Positions 1-9,308 of a stretch of DNA of 64,000 bases are shown in pieces (position 1 is the stretch's first letter; every line of letters starts with the position of its first letter). Where the stretch lies: NCBI GenBank assembly GCA_963744005.1, contig CAVURU010000004.1:186001-250000 (forward strand). The letters run 5' to 3'. Origin of the DNA: Palsa-504 sp963744005. GTDB taxonomy: Bacteria > Actinomycetota > Actinomycetes > Streptosporangiales > Streptosporangiaceae. The notes beneath the pieces are model-generated. The model had not been told where the DNA came from. It worked only from the letters and a program-made list of their open reading frames with translations, and made no database searches. A program made the position numbers and the translations under genes.

Positions 1-62
1 CTGCCGTGCCGCTGCCGCGGTCCCGGCGGCCCGGGTGACACCCGAACGACCGGAAGCTTCCC

Positions 63-623
63 TTGCTCCGTAACCGGATTCAGCACCGCCGGACCGTCAC
101 GGCCAGCCTCATCGCGGCCGGCGCGCTCGCCGCCGCCGCCGTCGCGGCCACCGGGACCTCGGGCCCGGGGACCCCGTGGGCCTCATCGGCCGTTCCCGTC
201 ACCGCGCAGCTGGCTTCCGTTCAGCTGGCCGCCAGAGCTCAGTCCGCCAGCAGCCCGGCACCCTCCTCGTCAGCGTCAGCCAGCGCGACCGCCTCGCCGT
301 CGCCGACCGCCAGCCTGTCGCCGGGCACGCCCCGGCAGATCGCCCAGTCGATGCTCGCCACCTACAAGTGGCCGGCCTCGCAGTTCACCTGCCTGGACCC
401 GCTGTGGAGGCACGAGAGCAGCTGGCAGGTGACCGCCCTCAACGCCGGCACCGGCGCGTACGGCATTCCCCAGGCCATGCCGGGCAGCAAGATGGCCAGT
501 GCCGGGGCGGACTGGAAGACCAGCGCGAAGACTCAGATCAAGTGGGGCCTGCAGTACATCAAGGGCACCTACGGCTCGCCGTGCGGGGCCTGGAAGCACT
601 GGCAGTCGGCCGGCTGGTACTGA
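63..623 (+). CDS. Secreted lytic transglycosylase-like protein
   Basis: 186 residues from a TTG start. Residues 1-35 form a signal peptide with a basic start and an Ala/Val-rich core. An Ala/Ser/Pro/Thr-rich linker runs to about residue 85. The C-terminal 95 residues resemble the small SLT (lysozyme-like) domain of actinobacterial exported proteins: WRHESSW supplies the candidate catalytic Glu, followed by GAYGIPQAMPG and the terminal WKHWQSAGWY. It probably acts on peptidoglycan outside the membrane. The family call rests on these motifs; the exact substrate is not known. The window begins only 62 bases upstream, so any longer start cannot be judged. Confidence 0.8.
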   Translation: MLRNRIQHRRTVTASLIAAGALAAAAVAATGTSGPGTPWASSAVPVTAQLASVQLAARAQSASSPAPSSSASASATASPSPTASLSPGTPRQIAQSMLATYKWPASQFTCLDPLWRHESSWQVTALNAGTGAYGIPQAMPGSKMASAGADWKTSAKTQIKWGLQYIKGTYGSPCGAWKHWQSAGWY

Positions 624-692
624 GGACCGTCTGGTACTGAGGGCCCGGCCGGTACTGAGGACCGGCTGGTACCGAGGCCGGCTGGCACTGAG
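616..692. repeat. Degenerate tandem repeat at the transglycosylase stop codon
   Basis: Five copies of GGTACTGAGGACC-like units begin at 616, 633, 651, 668 and 684, with a period of 16-18 bases. The first copy contains the TGA stop (621-623) of the upstream gene, so the repeat is an expansion of the gene's own last codons into the intergenic space. No protein is encoded through it. Confidence 0.8.
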
Positions 693-706
693 CCCTACGG
701 CCGCGA

Positions 707-2790
707 TCAGGTCTGCGTGGCGAACGTCTCGGCCGCCTCGTCGAAGATCGGCCGCGTCTGCGTCCAGCTGCTGGCCGGCGCGGTCATGTACAGCGCGTAG
801 GACTGCGCTCCGGCCGGGGTCTGCAGCACGAACAGCAGGTCGATGGCTTCTTGCTGCACGCCGTTGTCAGTCCAGGTGAACTTCCAGTACGACCCCCTCG
901 TCCCGCGGATGGTCGTGGTGGCCAGCCCCAGCTCGCTGTAGCCGGGGAAGCGGTTGCGGGCCAGCGACTGGCTCTTGATGTACTGCGCTTCCTTCAGCAT
1001 GTCGCTCGGGTAGGTGTGCGGCGTGAGGTCGACGAGGATGTTGACGTTCGCTGACGGGTCCCGCAGGTAGGTCTGGAACCCGCTGGTCGTCTGGGTCCAG
1101 GTGGCGGGCGCGGCGATGCTGAAGCCGGCCTTCTCTCCGCTGGACGCCGGGTGCGTCACGGTGGCCCAGCCGGACGGCAGCGGTCCCGGCTTGGTGTTGA
1201 TGGCGTCGACGATCTGCAGCGAGTCGGGCGGCAGCGCGGTCGCGGTCCCCGTCGCGCTGCTGCTCGGCGTGGTCGTGCCCGAGCCGTGCGCCACCGGGGT
1301 ACCGGCCGGGCTGTGCCGCAGCAGCAGGACGGCGGCGACTCCCGCGCCCGCGCCCACGATGACCAGCAGCACCAGGGCGATCCACAGGCCGTTGCGGCGG
1401 CGCGGCGGCCTGGCCGGCCCGGACCCGGCCCGGGTCCCCTGGGCCCCGAGCGGCGGGGCCCCCGCGGGCGGCGAACCCGCCCAGGACGCCTGGCCAGCCG
1501 GTGCGCCACCGCCCGGATACCCGGGTCCGCTCTGGTAGGCCGGGCCGGCTGGGCCGAGGGCGCTGGCCCGGACCGGGGCGACGGGTCGTACCACGACGAG
1601 AAGTCCGGCGGCGCGGCCGCCCCGCCGGCCGCCGCCCCGGCGGCCGCGGTCTGGCCCCACTGTCCCTGCGGGTCGTACGCGGTCCGCTGGTGGGCGTCCT
1701 CGGCCGGCCTGCGGTATACCGTGGGCATCACCTGGTCACTCTGGTCCTGCGAGGCGGTGCTGCCCGTGACCGGCTGCGGGGTGGTCGCTGAGGTCCCCGC
1801 CGCGGCCCCGTCGGCCTGCCCGGGCGTCGCGGACGGCGCCGAGGCAGGCGTGGCAGCCGCGCCCGGCAATGGCGGGGCGGACGATGGTGCGGCGGACGAC
1901 GGCGGGGCGGAAGCGGACAGCGCCGTGGGCTCGTACCCGCCGCTCGCGGGATCCGCCGCCATCCGGGGCAGCGCCTCGGTGATCATCCGGGTGGCCGTCC
2001 GGGCGTCCGGCCGGTCGGCCGGCTCGCGGCGCAGCAGGGCGGCGATCACCGGGCTGAGCGGGCCGGCCGTGGGGGCCAGCGGCGCGTCCTCGTGGATGAT
2101 GGCCGACATGGTGGTGATCGCGCTCCCGCGGCGCTCGAACGGCCCGTGTCCTTCGACCGCGGCGTACAAGGTGGCCCCGAGCGACCACAGGTCGGAGGCG
2201 GGCGAGGCGTCCTCGCCCCGGATCCGCTCCGGTGCGGTGAAGCCCGGTGAGCCCATCACCATGCCGGTCTGGGTGAGCCGGGGATCACCCTGGAAGGTGG
2301 CGATGCCGAAGTCGGTCAGCACGGCCCGGTCGTCCCGGCCCAGCAGCACGTTGCTCGGCTTGACGTCGCGGTGCATGACCCCGGCGGCGTGCGCTACTTC
2401 CAGCGCGCCCAGCAGCTGGCGGCCCACCTCGGCGGCCCGCCGCGGGGCCAGCGGTCCCGTGCTGGCCAGCACCTGGTCCAGCGACTGCGCCTGGACCAGC
2501 TGCATGACGATCCACGGGCGGCCGCCGTCCTCGGCGACGTCGTACACCGTGACCACGCCCGGGTGGTTGAGCCGGGCCGCGGTCTTGGCCTCGCGCAGCG
2601 TCCGCTGGTAGGCGTTGGCCCGCTCGTCGTCGGTCAGCGTGTCCGCCATCTGGACTTCCTTGACCGCCACGTCACGGTCCAGGAGCAGATCGCGGGCGCG
2701 CCACACCACCCCCATGGCTCCGCGCCCGATGGGGGCCTCGAGCCGGTAGCGTCCGACAATCACGCGCCCGGCATCCGCCCAAGGGTGCAT
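707..2790 (-). CDS. Membrane Ser/Thr protein kinase (PASTA-less, PknB-like), frameshifted
   Basis: Eukaryotic-type protein kinase. From the ATG at 2790 (a GTG at 2805 is possible) the kinase domain covers residues 1-280: glycine loop GRGAMG (22-27), ATP Lys44 in VAVKEV, HRDVKPSN catalytic loop from 140, DFG at 160-162, then APERIRG. A Pro/Ala/Ser-rich juxtamembrane region follows. The reading frame then breaks near 1541-1590. The other frame continues with the Arg-rich stop-transfer, a transmembrane helix (LWIALVLLVIVGAG, near 1340-1400) and an extracellular domain of about 180 residues ending at 707. A -1 shift, or one missing base, restores one protein of about 690 residues. The outer domain has no PASTA repeats and was not recognised. 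Confidence 0.85.
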
Positions 2791-2869
2791 AGCCGGACCA
2801 TACACGCTGTTCGCTCGCAGGTCTCTGGGTGATGTCTATTGGCTGGCGCCGGGCGCGCGGGTCCGCGAG

Positions 2870-4507
2870 TCAGGGGTGGGCGCCGATGGACAGGACGGGG
2901 CCGGAGGGGTCAGTGAAGAAGTCATTGCCCTTGTCGTCCACGATGACGAACGCGGGGAAGTCCTTGACCTCGATCCGCCACACCGCTTCCATGCCGAGCT
3001 CGGGGTACTCCAGCACCTCGACCCGGGTGATGCAGTCCTGGGCCAGCCGGGCCGCCGCGCCGCCGATCGAGCCGAGGTAGAACCCGCCGTACTTCTTGCA
3101 CGCCTCGGTCACCCCCGCCGACCGGTTGCCCTTGGCCAGCATGACCAGCGAGCCGCCCGCCGCCTGGAACCGGTCGACGTAGGAGTCCATCCGCCCGGCC
3201 GTGGTCGGGCCGAAGGAGCCGGACGCGTAGCCTTCCGGCGTCTTGGCCGGGCCCGCGTAGTACACCGGGTGGTCGCGCAGGTAGGCCGGCATGGGCTGCC
3301 CCGCGTCCAGCAGCTCGGCGATCTTGGCGTGCGCGATGTCGCGGGCCACCACCAGCGGGCCGGTCAGCGACACCCGGGTCCGCACCGGGTACTTGGTCAG
3401 CTCGGCCCGGATCTCGGCCATCGGCCGGTTCAGGTCGATGGCGACCACCTCGCCGTCGTCCTCCAGGCCGGCCGGGTCGGGGAGGTACTGCGCCGGGTCG
3501 GTCTCGAGCTGCTCGAGGAACACCCCGTCCGCGGTGATCTTGCCCAGCGCCTGCCGGTCCGCCGAGCACGACACGGCGATGGCCACCGGGCAGGACGCGC
3601 CGTGCCGGGGGAGCCGGATCACCCGCACGTCGTGGCAGAAGTACTTGCCGCCGAACTGCGCGCCGATCCCGATCCGCCGGGTGATGTCCAGCACCTCGGC
3701 CTCCAGTTCCAGATCCCGGAACCCGTGCCCGGCCGCCGAGCCGGCCACCGGCAGGGCGTCCAGGTACTTGGCCGACGCGTACTTCGCGGTCTTCAGGGCG
3801 AACTCGGCCGACGTCCCGCCCACCACGATGGCCAGGTGGTACGGCGGGCACGCCGAGGTGCCCAGCGACCGGATCTTCTCCTCCAGGAACGACCGCATCC
3901 GGGCCGGGTTGAGGACCGCCTTGGTCTCCTGGAACAGGAACGACTTGTTGGCCGAGCCGCCGCCCTTGGCCATGAACAGGAACTTGTACTCCCCGCCGCC
4001 GGTGGCGTAGATCTCGATCTGGGCCGGCAGGTTGCTGCCGGTGTTCTTCTCCTCCCACATGGTCAGCGGCGCGAGCTGGGAGTACCTGAGGTTCAGCGTG
4101 GTGTACGCGTCATAGACGCCGCGCGCGATGTGCTCCTCGTCGTTCCCGTCGGTGAGCACGTGCTGCCCCCGCTTGCCCATCACGATCGCGGTCCCGGTGT
4201 CCTGGCACATGGGCAGCACCCCGCCCGCCGCGATGCACGCGTTCTTCAGCAGGTCGCGGGCCACGTACCGGTCGTTCGGGCTGGCCTCCGGGTCGTCCAG
4301 GATGGAGGCCAGCTGGCGCAGGTGCGCAGGCCGCAGGAAGTGGGCGATGTCGTGCATGGCCGTGCTGGTCAGCAACGTGAGCAGCTCCGGCTCCACCTCC
4401 AGGAAATTCCGGCCGAACGAACCGTGGCTCTGCACTCCGTCACTGGTCAGCCGCCGGTAGGTGGTGCCGTCGGCGCCGGTCGGCAGCAGATCGCTGTAGG
4501 TGAACAA
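2870..4507 (-). CDS. Class I fumarate hydratase (iron-sulfur)
   Basis: 545 residues, the usual length for FumA/FumB-type fumarases that hydrate fumarate to malate in the TCA cycle. Three cysteines fit the [4Fe-4S] ligands of E. coli FumA at a constant offset of four: Cys101 (MCQDTGT), Cys220 (SACPPYH) and Cys314 (AVSCSADR). The C-terminal half has the expected GSFGPTTAGRMD and KGNRSAGVTEACKKYGGFY motifs. The start is a TTG; the family N-terminus (YSDLLPTG) begins immediately after it and a GAGAGAG ribosome site lies upstream. It stands alone on its strand, facing away from the MarR gene. Confidence 0.95.
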   Translation of the reverse strand: MFTYSDLLPTGADGTTYRRLTSDGVQSHGSFGRNFLEVEPELLTLLTSTAMHDIAHFLRPAHLRQLASILDDPEASPNDRYVARDLLKNACIAAGGVLPMCQDTGTAIVMGKRGQHVLTDGNDEEHIARGVYDAYTTLNLRYSQLAPLTMWEEKNTGSNLPAQIEIYATGGGEYKFLFMAKGGGSANKSFLFQETKAVLNPARMRSFLEEKIRSLGTSACPPYHLAIVVGGTSAEFALKTAKYASAKYLDALPVAGSAAGHGFRDLELEAEVLDITRRIGIGAQFGGKYFCHDVRVIRLPRHGASCPVAIAVSCSADRQALGKITADGVFLEQLETDPAQYLPDPAGLEDDGEVVAIDLNRPMAEIRAELTKYPVRTRVSLTGPLVVARDIAHAKIAELLDAGQPMPAYLRDHPVYYAGPAKTPEGYASGSFGPTTAGRMDSYVDRFQAAGGSLVMLAKGNRSAGVTEACKKYGGFYLGSIGGAAARLAQDCITRVEVLEYPELGMEAVWRIEVKDFPAFVIVDDKGNDFFTDPSGPVLSIGAHP

Positions 4508-4789
4508 TTTTGTCTCTCTCGCCTCCGGGCGCCTCTTGAAGGCGCCTCCTTCCCTCGTCGCTCCTCAGTCCAGTCGGCGCCGGCGCCCTTTGGCTCGAGA
4601 GGAGCCCGGGTAGTAGGCGCTTCGGGAGCGCGGACGGGAGGGATCATTCCATCTAGCTTAGCCGGCGCGGCGGCGGCCCGAAATGCCCGGAGGGTGGGGA
4701 TTGATCACCCTTGGGACGTCGGGGGCGGGGTTCGCGAGCTGGGCCTTCGTGACCTCGATTGTCCCTTGTTTGGCCTGAACAGGCGGGGT

Positions 4790-4838
4790 GTCACGGTGTT
4801 CACGACTTGTACATATTTCGACAAGCTTGTAATGTGAC
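4790..4838. promoter_or_regulatory. AT-rich nested palindromes upstream of fumarase
   Basis: A locally AT-rich patch between fumarase and the marR-like gene. GTCAC (4790-4794) pairs with GTGAC (4834-4838), CTTGT (4806-4810) pairs with ACAAG (4821-4825), and ACAAGCTTGT (4821-4830) is a perfect 10-base palindrome. The layout suits a regulator-binding site or promoter. No bound factor can be named. Confidence 0.4.
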
Positions 4839-4848
4839 TCTATGCGGC

Positions 4849-4934
4849 GGCACCGCGCCGCGCGGTGCCCCCGTCCGCGCGATGTGTGCTAAGCACGCGG
4901 TGCCCCCGTCCGCGTCCGGCTTTGCCGCGGTGCC
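4849..4934. repeat. Hairpin and three direct CGCGGTGCC repeats
   Basis: GGCACCGCG (4849-4857) and CGCGGTGCC (4861-4869) form a perfect 9-base stem with a 3-base loop. CGCGGTGCC recurs at 4896-4904 and 4926-4934, and the first two copies share a longer GCGGTGCCCCCGTCCGCG. The rest of the 4508-5071 gap holds nothing else recognisable apart from a GGCGCC hairpin at about 4527-4546 just upstream of the fumarase start. No T-tract follows, so this is not a standard terminator. Confidence 0.45.
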
Positions 4935-5071
4935 GCCGCCTCAACCTCGTTCATTTCCTGTTTGCTCACGCGCCTCGCGCGGGTCACCGCGCGAGACGCG
5001 GCAGCAGCATCGGCGCCCCGGTGATCCGACGGCGGTCGAGGCACCCTCGCTTGGGGAAGGCGGGGTGGAGG

Positions 5072-5528
5072 TCATGAATCTTCCTCCAGCTCGGCGGCGA
5101 AGCGGAGCAGGGCGGGGACGGCGGCGGCCAGGACCTGCCGGTCGGCGCCGGCCAGCCAGGCTCAGCGCCTGGCCAGCCAGGCCGGCGCGCAGGTCGCGCC
5201 ATTCGGCGATGCGCTGCGCCCCGCTGGCGGTCACCGTCAGCCGGATCGAACGCCCGTCGGATAGTGCGCGGGCCCGCTCGAGGAGCCCCGCGGCGGCCAG
5301 CCTCCCGACCAGCGTGCTGACCGTGTTCGGGGCCAGCCGCAGGTCGGCCGCGGCCTCGGTGACGCTGATGCCCGGGCGGGACGCCGCCAGCCGGAGCAGT
5401 TCCGACTGGGCGGACGGCAGCGGCTGGGCCGGCCACGCTGACCGCGCCGCCCGCCGGGCCACCCGCCGCAGCGCGCTGATCGCCGCCAGCACCTCGCCCG
5501 CCAGCTGCTGCGCTCCCTGCTCAGTCAT
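5072..5528 (-). CDS. MarR family transcriptional regulator, frameshifted near 3' end
   Basis: About 152 residues. Starting at the ATG at 5528, the winged-helix core is clear: SELLRLAASRPGISVTEAA, LAPNTVSTLVGRLAAAGLL (recognition helix) and the wing RALSDGRSIRLTVTASG. After GLAGQALSLAG the frame is lost near 5140-5150. Removing one C from a GGCCGG context gives the ordinary MarR ending ADRQVLAAAVPALLRFAAEL and a TGA at 5072-5074. In the sequence as given, the protein instead reads on to 4941 with Arg/Pro-rich residues. A palindrome in its own promoter suggests autoregulation, and the small membrane gene on the other strand is a possible target. Confidence 0.8.
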
Positions 5529-5544
5529 ATCTTTCACAGAGCTA

Positions 5545-5575
5545 ACTGTATAGCGATCGCTCCCGGCGCCTGTCG
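5545..5575 (-). promoter_or_regulatory. Probable promoter/operator of the marR-like gene
   Basis: On the minus strand a TATACA -10-like hexamer lies about 20 bases before the start region. The perfect palindrome AGCGATCGCT (5552-5561) sits directly upstream of it, in the spacer, where a dimeric MarR protein could block transcription. This is inferred from position only. Confidence 0.4.
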
Positions 5576-5751
5576 TCGCCGGCCCACGATGACTGAAGCC
5601 TGGTCTGCGGGCCTCTCGCGTCTGCGCGGCCAGGTCTCTCATCGCCAGTGCCGCGAATAAGGCTGCCCTCATCGGCATGGCGGCCCGTTTCCCGGGCAGG
5701 AAGTGAGAACTGTCCCTCCAGATGAATAGATGCCTGTTCAGCGAGGTGGAT

Positions 5752-5943
5752 ATGGAAACGTGGTCGTGGATTCTGGTCGGCCTGGCCGCCTGGTTCGCGG
5801 TTGCCGTAGGGATGGCGCTCGTGCTGGGCCCGGCTCTGAAGAGCTGTTCACGGATGCGGGACGCGCTGAGCCGGAACTTGCGGCCCCAGCCCGGCCCCGC
5901 CGGCCGCTTCGGTACCGGCGCCAGCTCGCCCCGGCCTATCTGA
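5752..5943 (+). CDS. Small single-pass membrane protein
   Basis: 63 residues from an ATG preceded by the strong ribosome site GAGGTGG. An in-frame ATG at 5722 lacks one. The sequence begins METWSWILVGLAAWF and has one hydrophobic helix (residues 4-28), then a basic cytoplasmic tail ending in Pro/Gly-rich residues. No family was recognised. It diverges from the MarR gene across a 220-base intergenic region. Confidence 0.55.
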   Translation: METWSWILVGLAAWFAVAVGMALVLGPALKSCSRMRDALSRNLRPQPGPAGRFGTGASSPRPI

Positions 5944-6151
5944 GCGCGGCCGGGGTCAGATCGCCGCGAAGTGCCGGAAGCACTCGTAACCGGGCCGGCC
6001 GAGTGCTGGAAGCACGCCGCATCGGAGCGCTTGACGGCCAGGTAGGCCGTGCTGCCCAGCGGGCCCAGCGTGTCCGTCATGACCGTGCCGGTCGCTCCGT
6101 CCGCCGTGGCACGTGGGTAGCACGTTCCCGGCCGCAGCGTACAGTCAGGTC

Positions 6152-6757
6152 ATGAGCCCACGGCAGGCCCCGCGTGACTTGCGGGCGTCCGATGCTGACC
6201 GGGATCGCGTGCTGACCCTGCTCGCCGAGGCGGCCAGCGACGGCCGCCTGACCATGGCCGAGCACGGCGAGCGGGTCCAGCAGGCCTGCGCGGCGCGGAC
6301 GCTCGGCGAGCTGGCCGGGCTGACCCGGGACCTGGCCGCGCCGTCCGCTCAGCCGCTCCGCCTGGACGGCGGCCGGGTCATCAGCGGGGTCTTCGGCCCG
6401 GCCCGGCGGGACGGCCGCTGGGTGGTGCCGGAAACCCTGAGCGTGAACGCCGCCTTCAGCGAGGTCGAGGTCGACCTGACCGAGGCGATCCTGCAGGCCC
6501 GCCGCGTGCAGCTGTACGCGACGGTCATCGGCGGCCGGCTCCGCCTGGTCGTGCCGGACGGCGTCTCGGTCGCCGTGACCGCCCGCCACGCGGTTGGTCG
6601 TATCCGGGGCAGCACGCCGCCTCCGGCCAGCGCCGACACCCCGGTGATCGAGGTCAAGGGCGTCGTCCTCGGCGGCGAGATCGTGATCCGGACGCCGCCG
6701 GCTCCGCGCCGTTTCCGGCTGCGCCGCAGCCGACGGCCTCCGATCAGTCGAAGTTGA
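6152..6757 (+). CDS. DUF1707 domain protein
   Basis: 201 residues. The N-terminal 60 residues carry the DUF1707 (SHOCT-like) signature: RASDADRDRVLTLLAEAASDGRLTMAEHGERV. It then has a beta-rich C-terminal domain resembling the cell-wall-active or DUF2154-like region (SVNAAFSEVEVDLTEA, VIGGRLRLVVPDGV, IEVKGVVLGGEI). These proteins are common and poorly understood in actinobacteria. The ATG at 6152 begins the family signature; an upstream extension to 6113 does not. Its 3' end overlaps the convergent glpX by 14 bases. Confidence 0.85.
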   Translation: MSPRQAPRDLRASDADRDRVLTLLAEAASDGRLTMAEHGERVQQACAARTLGELAGLTRDLAAPSAQPLRLDGGRVISGVFGPARRDGRWVVPETLSVNAAFSEVEVDLTEAILQARRVQLYATVIGGRLRLVVPDGVSVAVTARHAVGRIRGSTPPPASADTPVIEVKGVVLGGEIVIRTPPAPRRFRLRRSRRPPISRS

Positions 6758-7760
6758 TCGAGGAGTAGGCCCGGAGCTTCCACAGCTGGTGCTCGCTCTT
6801 GATGCTGCGGATGGTGCCCGAGCGCGCGCGCATGACCAGCGAGTGGGTGGTGGCGTGGCCGCGCAGGTACCGCACGCCGTCGACCAGCTCCCCGTCGGTG
6901 ACCCCGGTGGCCGCGAAGAACACGTCATCGGAGGTGACCAGGTCGTCGGTGGTCAGCACGCGGTCCAGGTCATGTCCCGCATCCAGCGCGCGGCGTCGTT
7001 CGGCGTCGTCCCGCGGCGCCAGCTTGCCCAGGATGACCCCGCCCAGGCACTTCAGCGCGCACGCGGCGATGATGCCCTCCGGGGTGCCGCCGATGCCCAG
7101 CATCAGGTCGATCCCGGTGCCGTCCCGGGCGGCCATGATCGCGCCGGCCACGTCGCCGTCGGTGATCAGGTGGATCCGCGCCCCGGTCGCGCGGACCTCG
7201 GAGATGAGGTCGGCGTGCCGCGGCCGGTCCAGGATGACGACCGTGACGTCCTGCGGTGCGCAGCCTTTGCCCTTGGCCACGGCCCGGATGTTGGCCGCGG
7301 CCGGCGCGTCGAGGTCCACCATGCCCGCCGCCTCGGGCCCGGTGACCAGCTTGGACATGTAGAAGACGGCCGACGGGTCGTACATCGAGCCGCGGCCCGC
7401 CACGGCCAGGACGGACACCGCGTTGGGCATGCCGTTGGCGCACAGCGTGGTGCCGTCGATCGGGTCGACCGCGACGTCGCACGCCGGGCCGGTCCCGTCG
7501 CCCACTTCCTCGCCGTTGAACAGCATCGGCGCGTGGTCCTTCTCGCCTTCGCCGATGACCACCACGCCCTGCATCGACACCGAGTTGATCAGCATCCGCA
7601 TGGCGTTCACGGCCGCGCCGTCGGCCCCGTTCTTGTCACCCCGGCCGACCCAGCGCGCGGCGGCCATGGACGCGGCCTCGGTCACCCGGGCCAGCTCGAG
7701 GGCCAGGTTCCGGTCCGGCGCCTGGCTGGGTGGCTCGTGCGCGTGCTGCTCGGCGGTCAT
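6744..7760 (-). CDS. glpX: Fructose-1,6-bisphosphatase class II
   Basis: 338 residues, full length for GlpX, which removes the 1-phosphate of fructose 1,6-bisphosphate in gluconeogenesis. The metal and phosphate motifs are present: GEGEKD at 70-75 and DPIDGT at 99-104, followed by GIGGTPEGIIAACALKCLGG. The start is an ATG with an upstream purine-rich site. It is the usual essential gluconeogenic phosphatase of actinobacteria that lack class I FBPase. Confidence 0.95.
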   Translation of the reverse strand: MTAEQHAHEPPSQAPDRNLALELARVTEAASMAAARWVGRGDKNGADGAAVNAMRMLINSVSMQGVVVIGEGEKDHAPMLFNGEEVGDGTGPACDVAVDPIDGTTLCANGMPNAVSVLAVAGRGSMYDPSAVFYMSKLVTGPEAAGMVDLDAPAAANIRAVAKGKGCAPQDVTVVILDRPRHADLISEVRATGARIHLITDGDVAGAIMAARDGTGIDLMLGIGGTPEGIIAACALKCLGGVILGKLAPRDDAERRRALDAGHDLDRVLTTDDLVTSDDVFFAATGVTDGELVDGVRYLRGHATTHSLVMRARSGTIRSIKSEHQLWKLRAYSSINFD

Positions 7761-7837
7761 TGTGGTTCCTTCCGCTCGCCGGGTAAGAACGATCCTATGG
7801 GCACGTCACCGCCGTCCCACGTGCCGGGCGGCCCGGG

Positions 7838-8945
7838 TTACGCCCGGTCGGCCGCTGAGGTCGCCTCCGGCTCCTCACGGTCGGCCGCTGCGGCCGGCTC
7901 CTCCCTGTCCCCGGTCGCCCGGGCCGCGGGCGGTGCCACCTCCTCCGGCGTCTGCGGCGTGCTGCCCGGGTCGGCGGTACCCTCCGGGCGGTCGTCGAAG
8001 GTGACCTCGACCCGCTGCTCCGGCCGCCGCTGGTTCTGCAGGGCCTGCAGCGCCATGCTGGCCCGGTCCGCCTCGGTCAGCGGCGGCTGCACGATCGACC
8101 GCGGCCACAGCCGCCGGGCCAGCACCACGTTGATCTCGGCGCTGTACACGGTGATCTCCACGGCCAGGTAGATCCAGGCCATCAGGCCGAGCACGGTGGC
8201 GAACACGCCGTAGACCGAGTCGGTGTGCAGGAAGTGGTGGATCAGCCAGGTGCCGAGGAGCTGCAGCGCCGTCCACAGGAGCCCGCCGGTGATCGCGCCG
8301 GGCAGCAGCTTGCCGGTCGGCACCCCCTTGGGGGTCAGCACCCGGAACGCGCCCAGGTACATGCCCACGTTGAAGGCCGCCGTTATCACCTCGACCAGGA
8401 CGTCGAACTCCAGGCCTCGGTGATGCAGGAAGGTGGTCAGGCTGGACAGCCCGGTGGTGACCACCACCCCCGCGCCGAGCAGCCCGAGGAACAGCATGGC
8501 CCGCCCGAGCCGCTGGAAGTAGCCGGGCCGGGCCGGCCCGGGCAGGTTCCACACCTGCTCCATGGTGAACAGCCCGGCCTGGGCCAGCCCGCTGGCCCCG
8601 TAGACCAGGGCCACCAGGCCGACGATCAGCCCGATCTTGCTGGACTGCTGCAGCGTGTGCACGTTGCCGGTGAGGGTGCGGCCGAGCAGCGGCACCTGGT
8701 TGGCCACCGCGTCCAGCACGTCCTGGCGGATGTCCGGGTGCCCGGCCACCACCAGGCCGAGGATGGTGACCAGGACCAGGAGCAGCGGGAAGATGGCGAT
8801 GAAGGCGGAGTAGGCCAGGTTGGAGGCCAGCACGCCGCCGTTGTCATCTCCGTACTTCTTGATCACCCCGAAGACGAACGAGGCCGGCCGTGAAGCGCTG
8901 CTGAGTGCGGTCCACCGCACGCATCGCCCGCTCGACGGGATTCAT
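7838..8945 (-). CDS. YihY/BrkB family inner-membrane protein, frameshifted near the start
   Basis: About 368 residues with six hydrophobic segments between about residues 45 and 300 (SNLAYSAFIAIFPLLLVLVTILG, LIVGLVALVYGASGLAQAGL and others), then an acidic/Pro C-terminal tail. The open frame begins at a GTG at 8920, but the opposite-frame ATG at 8945 gives the family N-terminus MNPVERAMRAVDRTQQRF. It joins SFVFGVIKKYGDDNGG if one base is removed from GGCCGGCC near 8882-8887. The family was once called ribonuclease BN or virulence factor BrkB; its true function is unknown. Confidence 0.85.
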
Positions 8946-9001
8946 CGCGCCTGCCCTGCTGTCGCCTGGTATGCGTGTGCCCGGCGGTCAAGTCGGGCAA
9001 A

Positions 9002-9298
9002 CTAGGGCCTCAGAACGGGGCGTCGTCCTCGGCGCGCCGCCGTTTCCGCGGCGCGCTCGCCGGTCGCCGGTTCGTCGCCCGGGGCCCCCTGGGCCATGGC
9101 GGTGGCCAGCCGGGCCCGGGCGCCGTCCAGCCACTCCTCGCACACCGCAGCCAGCCGCTCGCCGCGTTCCCACAGCTCGAGCGACTGCTCCAGGGTCAGG
9201 CCGCCCGCCTCCAGGCGCTTGACCACGGCGGCCAGCTTGTCTCTGGCCTGCTCGTAGGTCAGGGCTTCCCGGGGGGCCGGGACGTCGGGCTCGCTCAC
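9002..9298 (-). CDS. xseB: Exodeoxyribonuclease VII small subunit
   Basis: 98 residues from a GTG start. The core LTYEQARDKLAAVVKRLEAGGLTLEQSLELWERGERLAAVCEEWLDGA is the complete XseB helical fold. It pairs with the XseA product for bidirectional degradation of single-stranded DNA. It starts 10 bases after the xseA stop, so the two are co-transcribed. Confidence 0.93.
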   Translation of the reverse strand: MSEPDVPAPREALTYEQARDKLAAVVKRLEAGGLTLEQSLELWERGERLAAVCEEWLDGARARLATAMAQGAPGDEPATGERAAETAARRGRRPVLRP

Positions 9299-9308
9299 GG
9301 CCCCAACC

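Noticed and set aside
1151..2611. 486-codon open frame opposite the kinase
   Set aside because: Antisense shadow of a fully recognisable kinase domain.
2876..4837. 653-codon open frame opposite fumarase
   Set aside because: Antisense shadow of a GC-rich gene; composition is His/Arg/Gly/Pro-rich with no family sequence.
4941..6080. 379-codon frame with a MarR domain inside
   Set aside because: Only the segment from 5528 matches MarR; the upstream part has no family sequence and overlaps the small membrane gene on the other strand.
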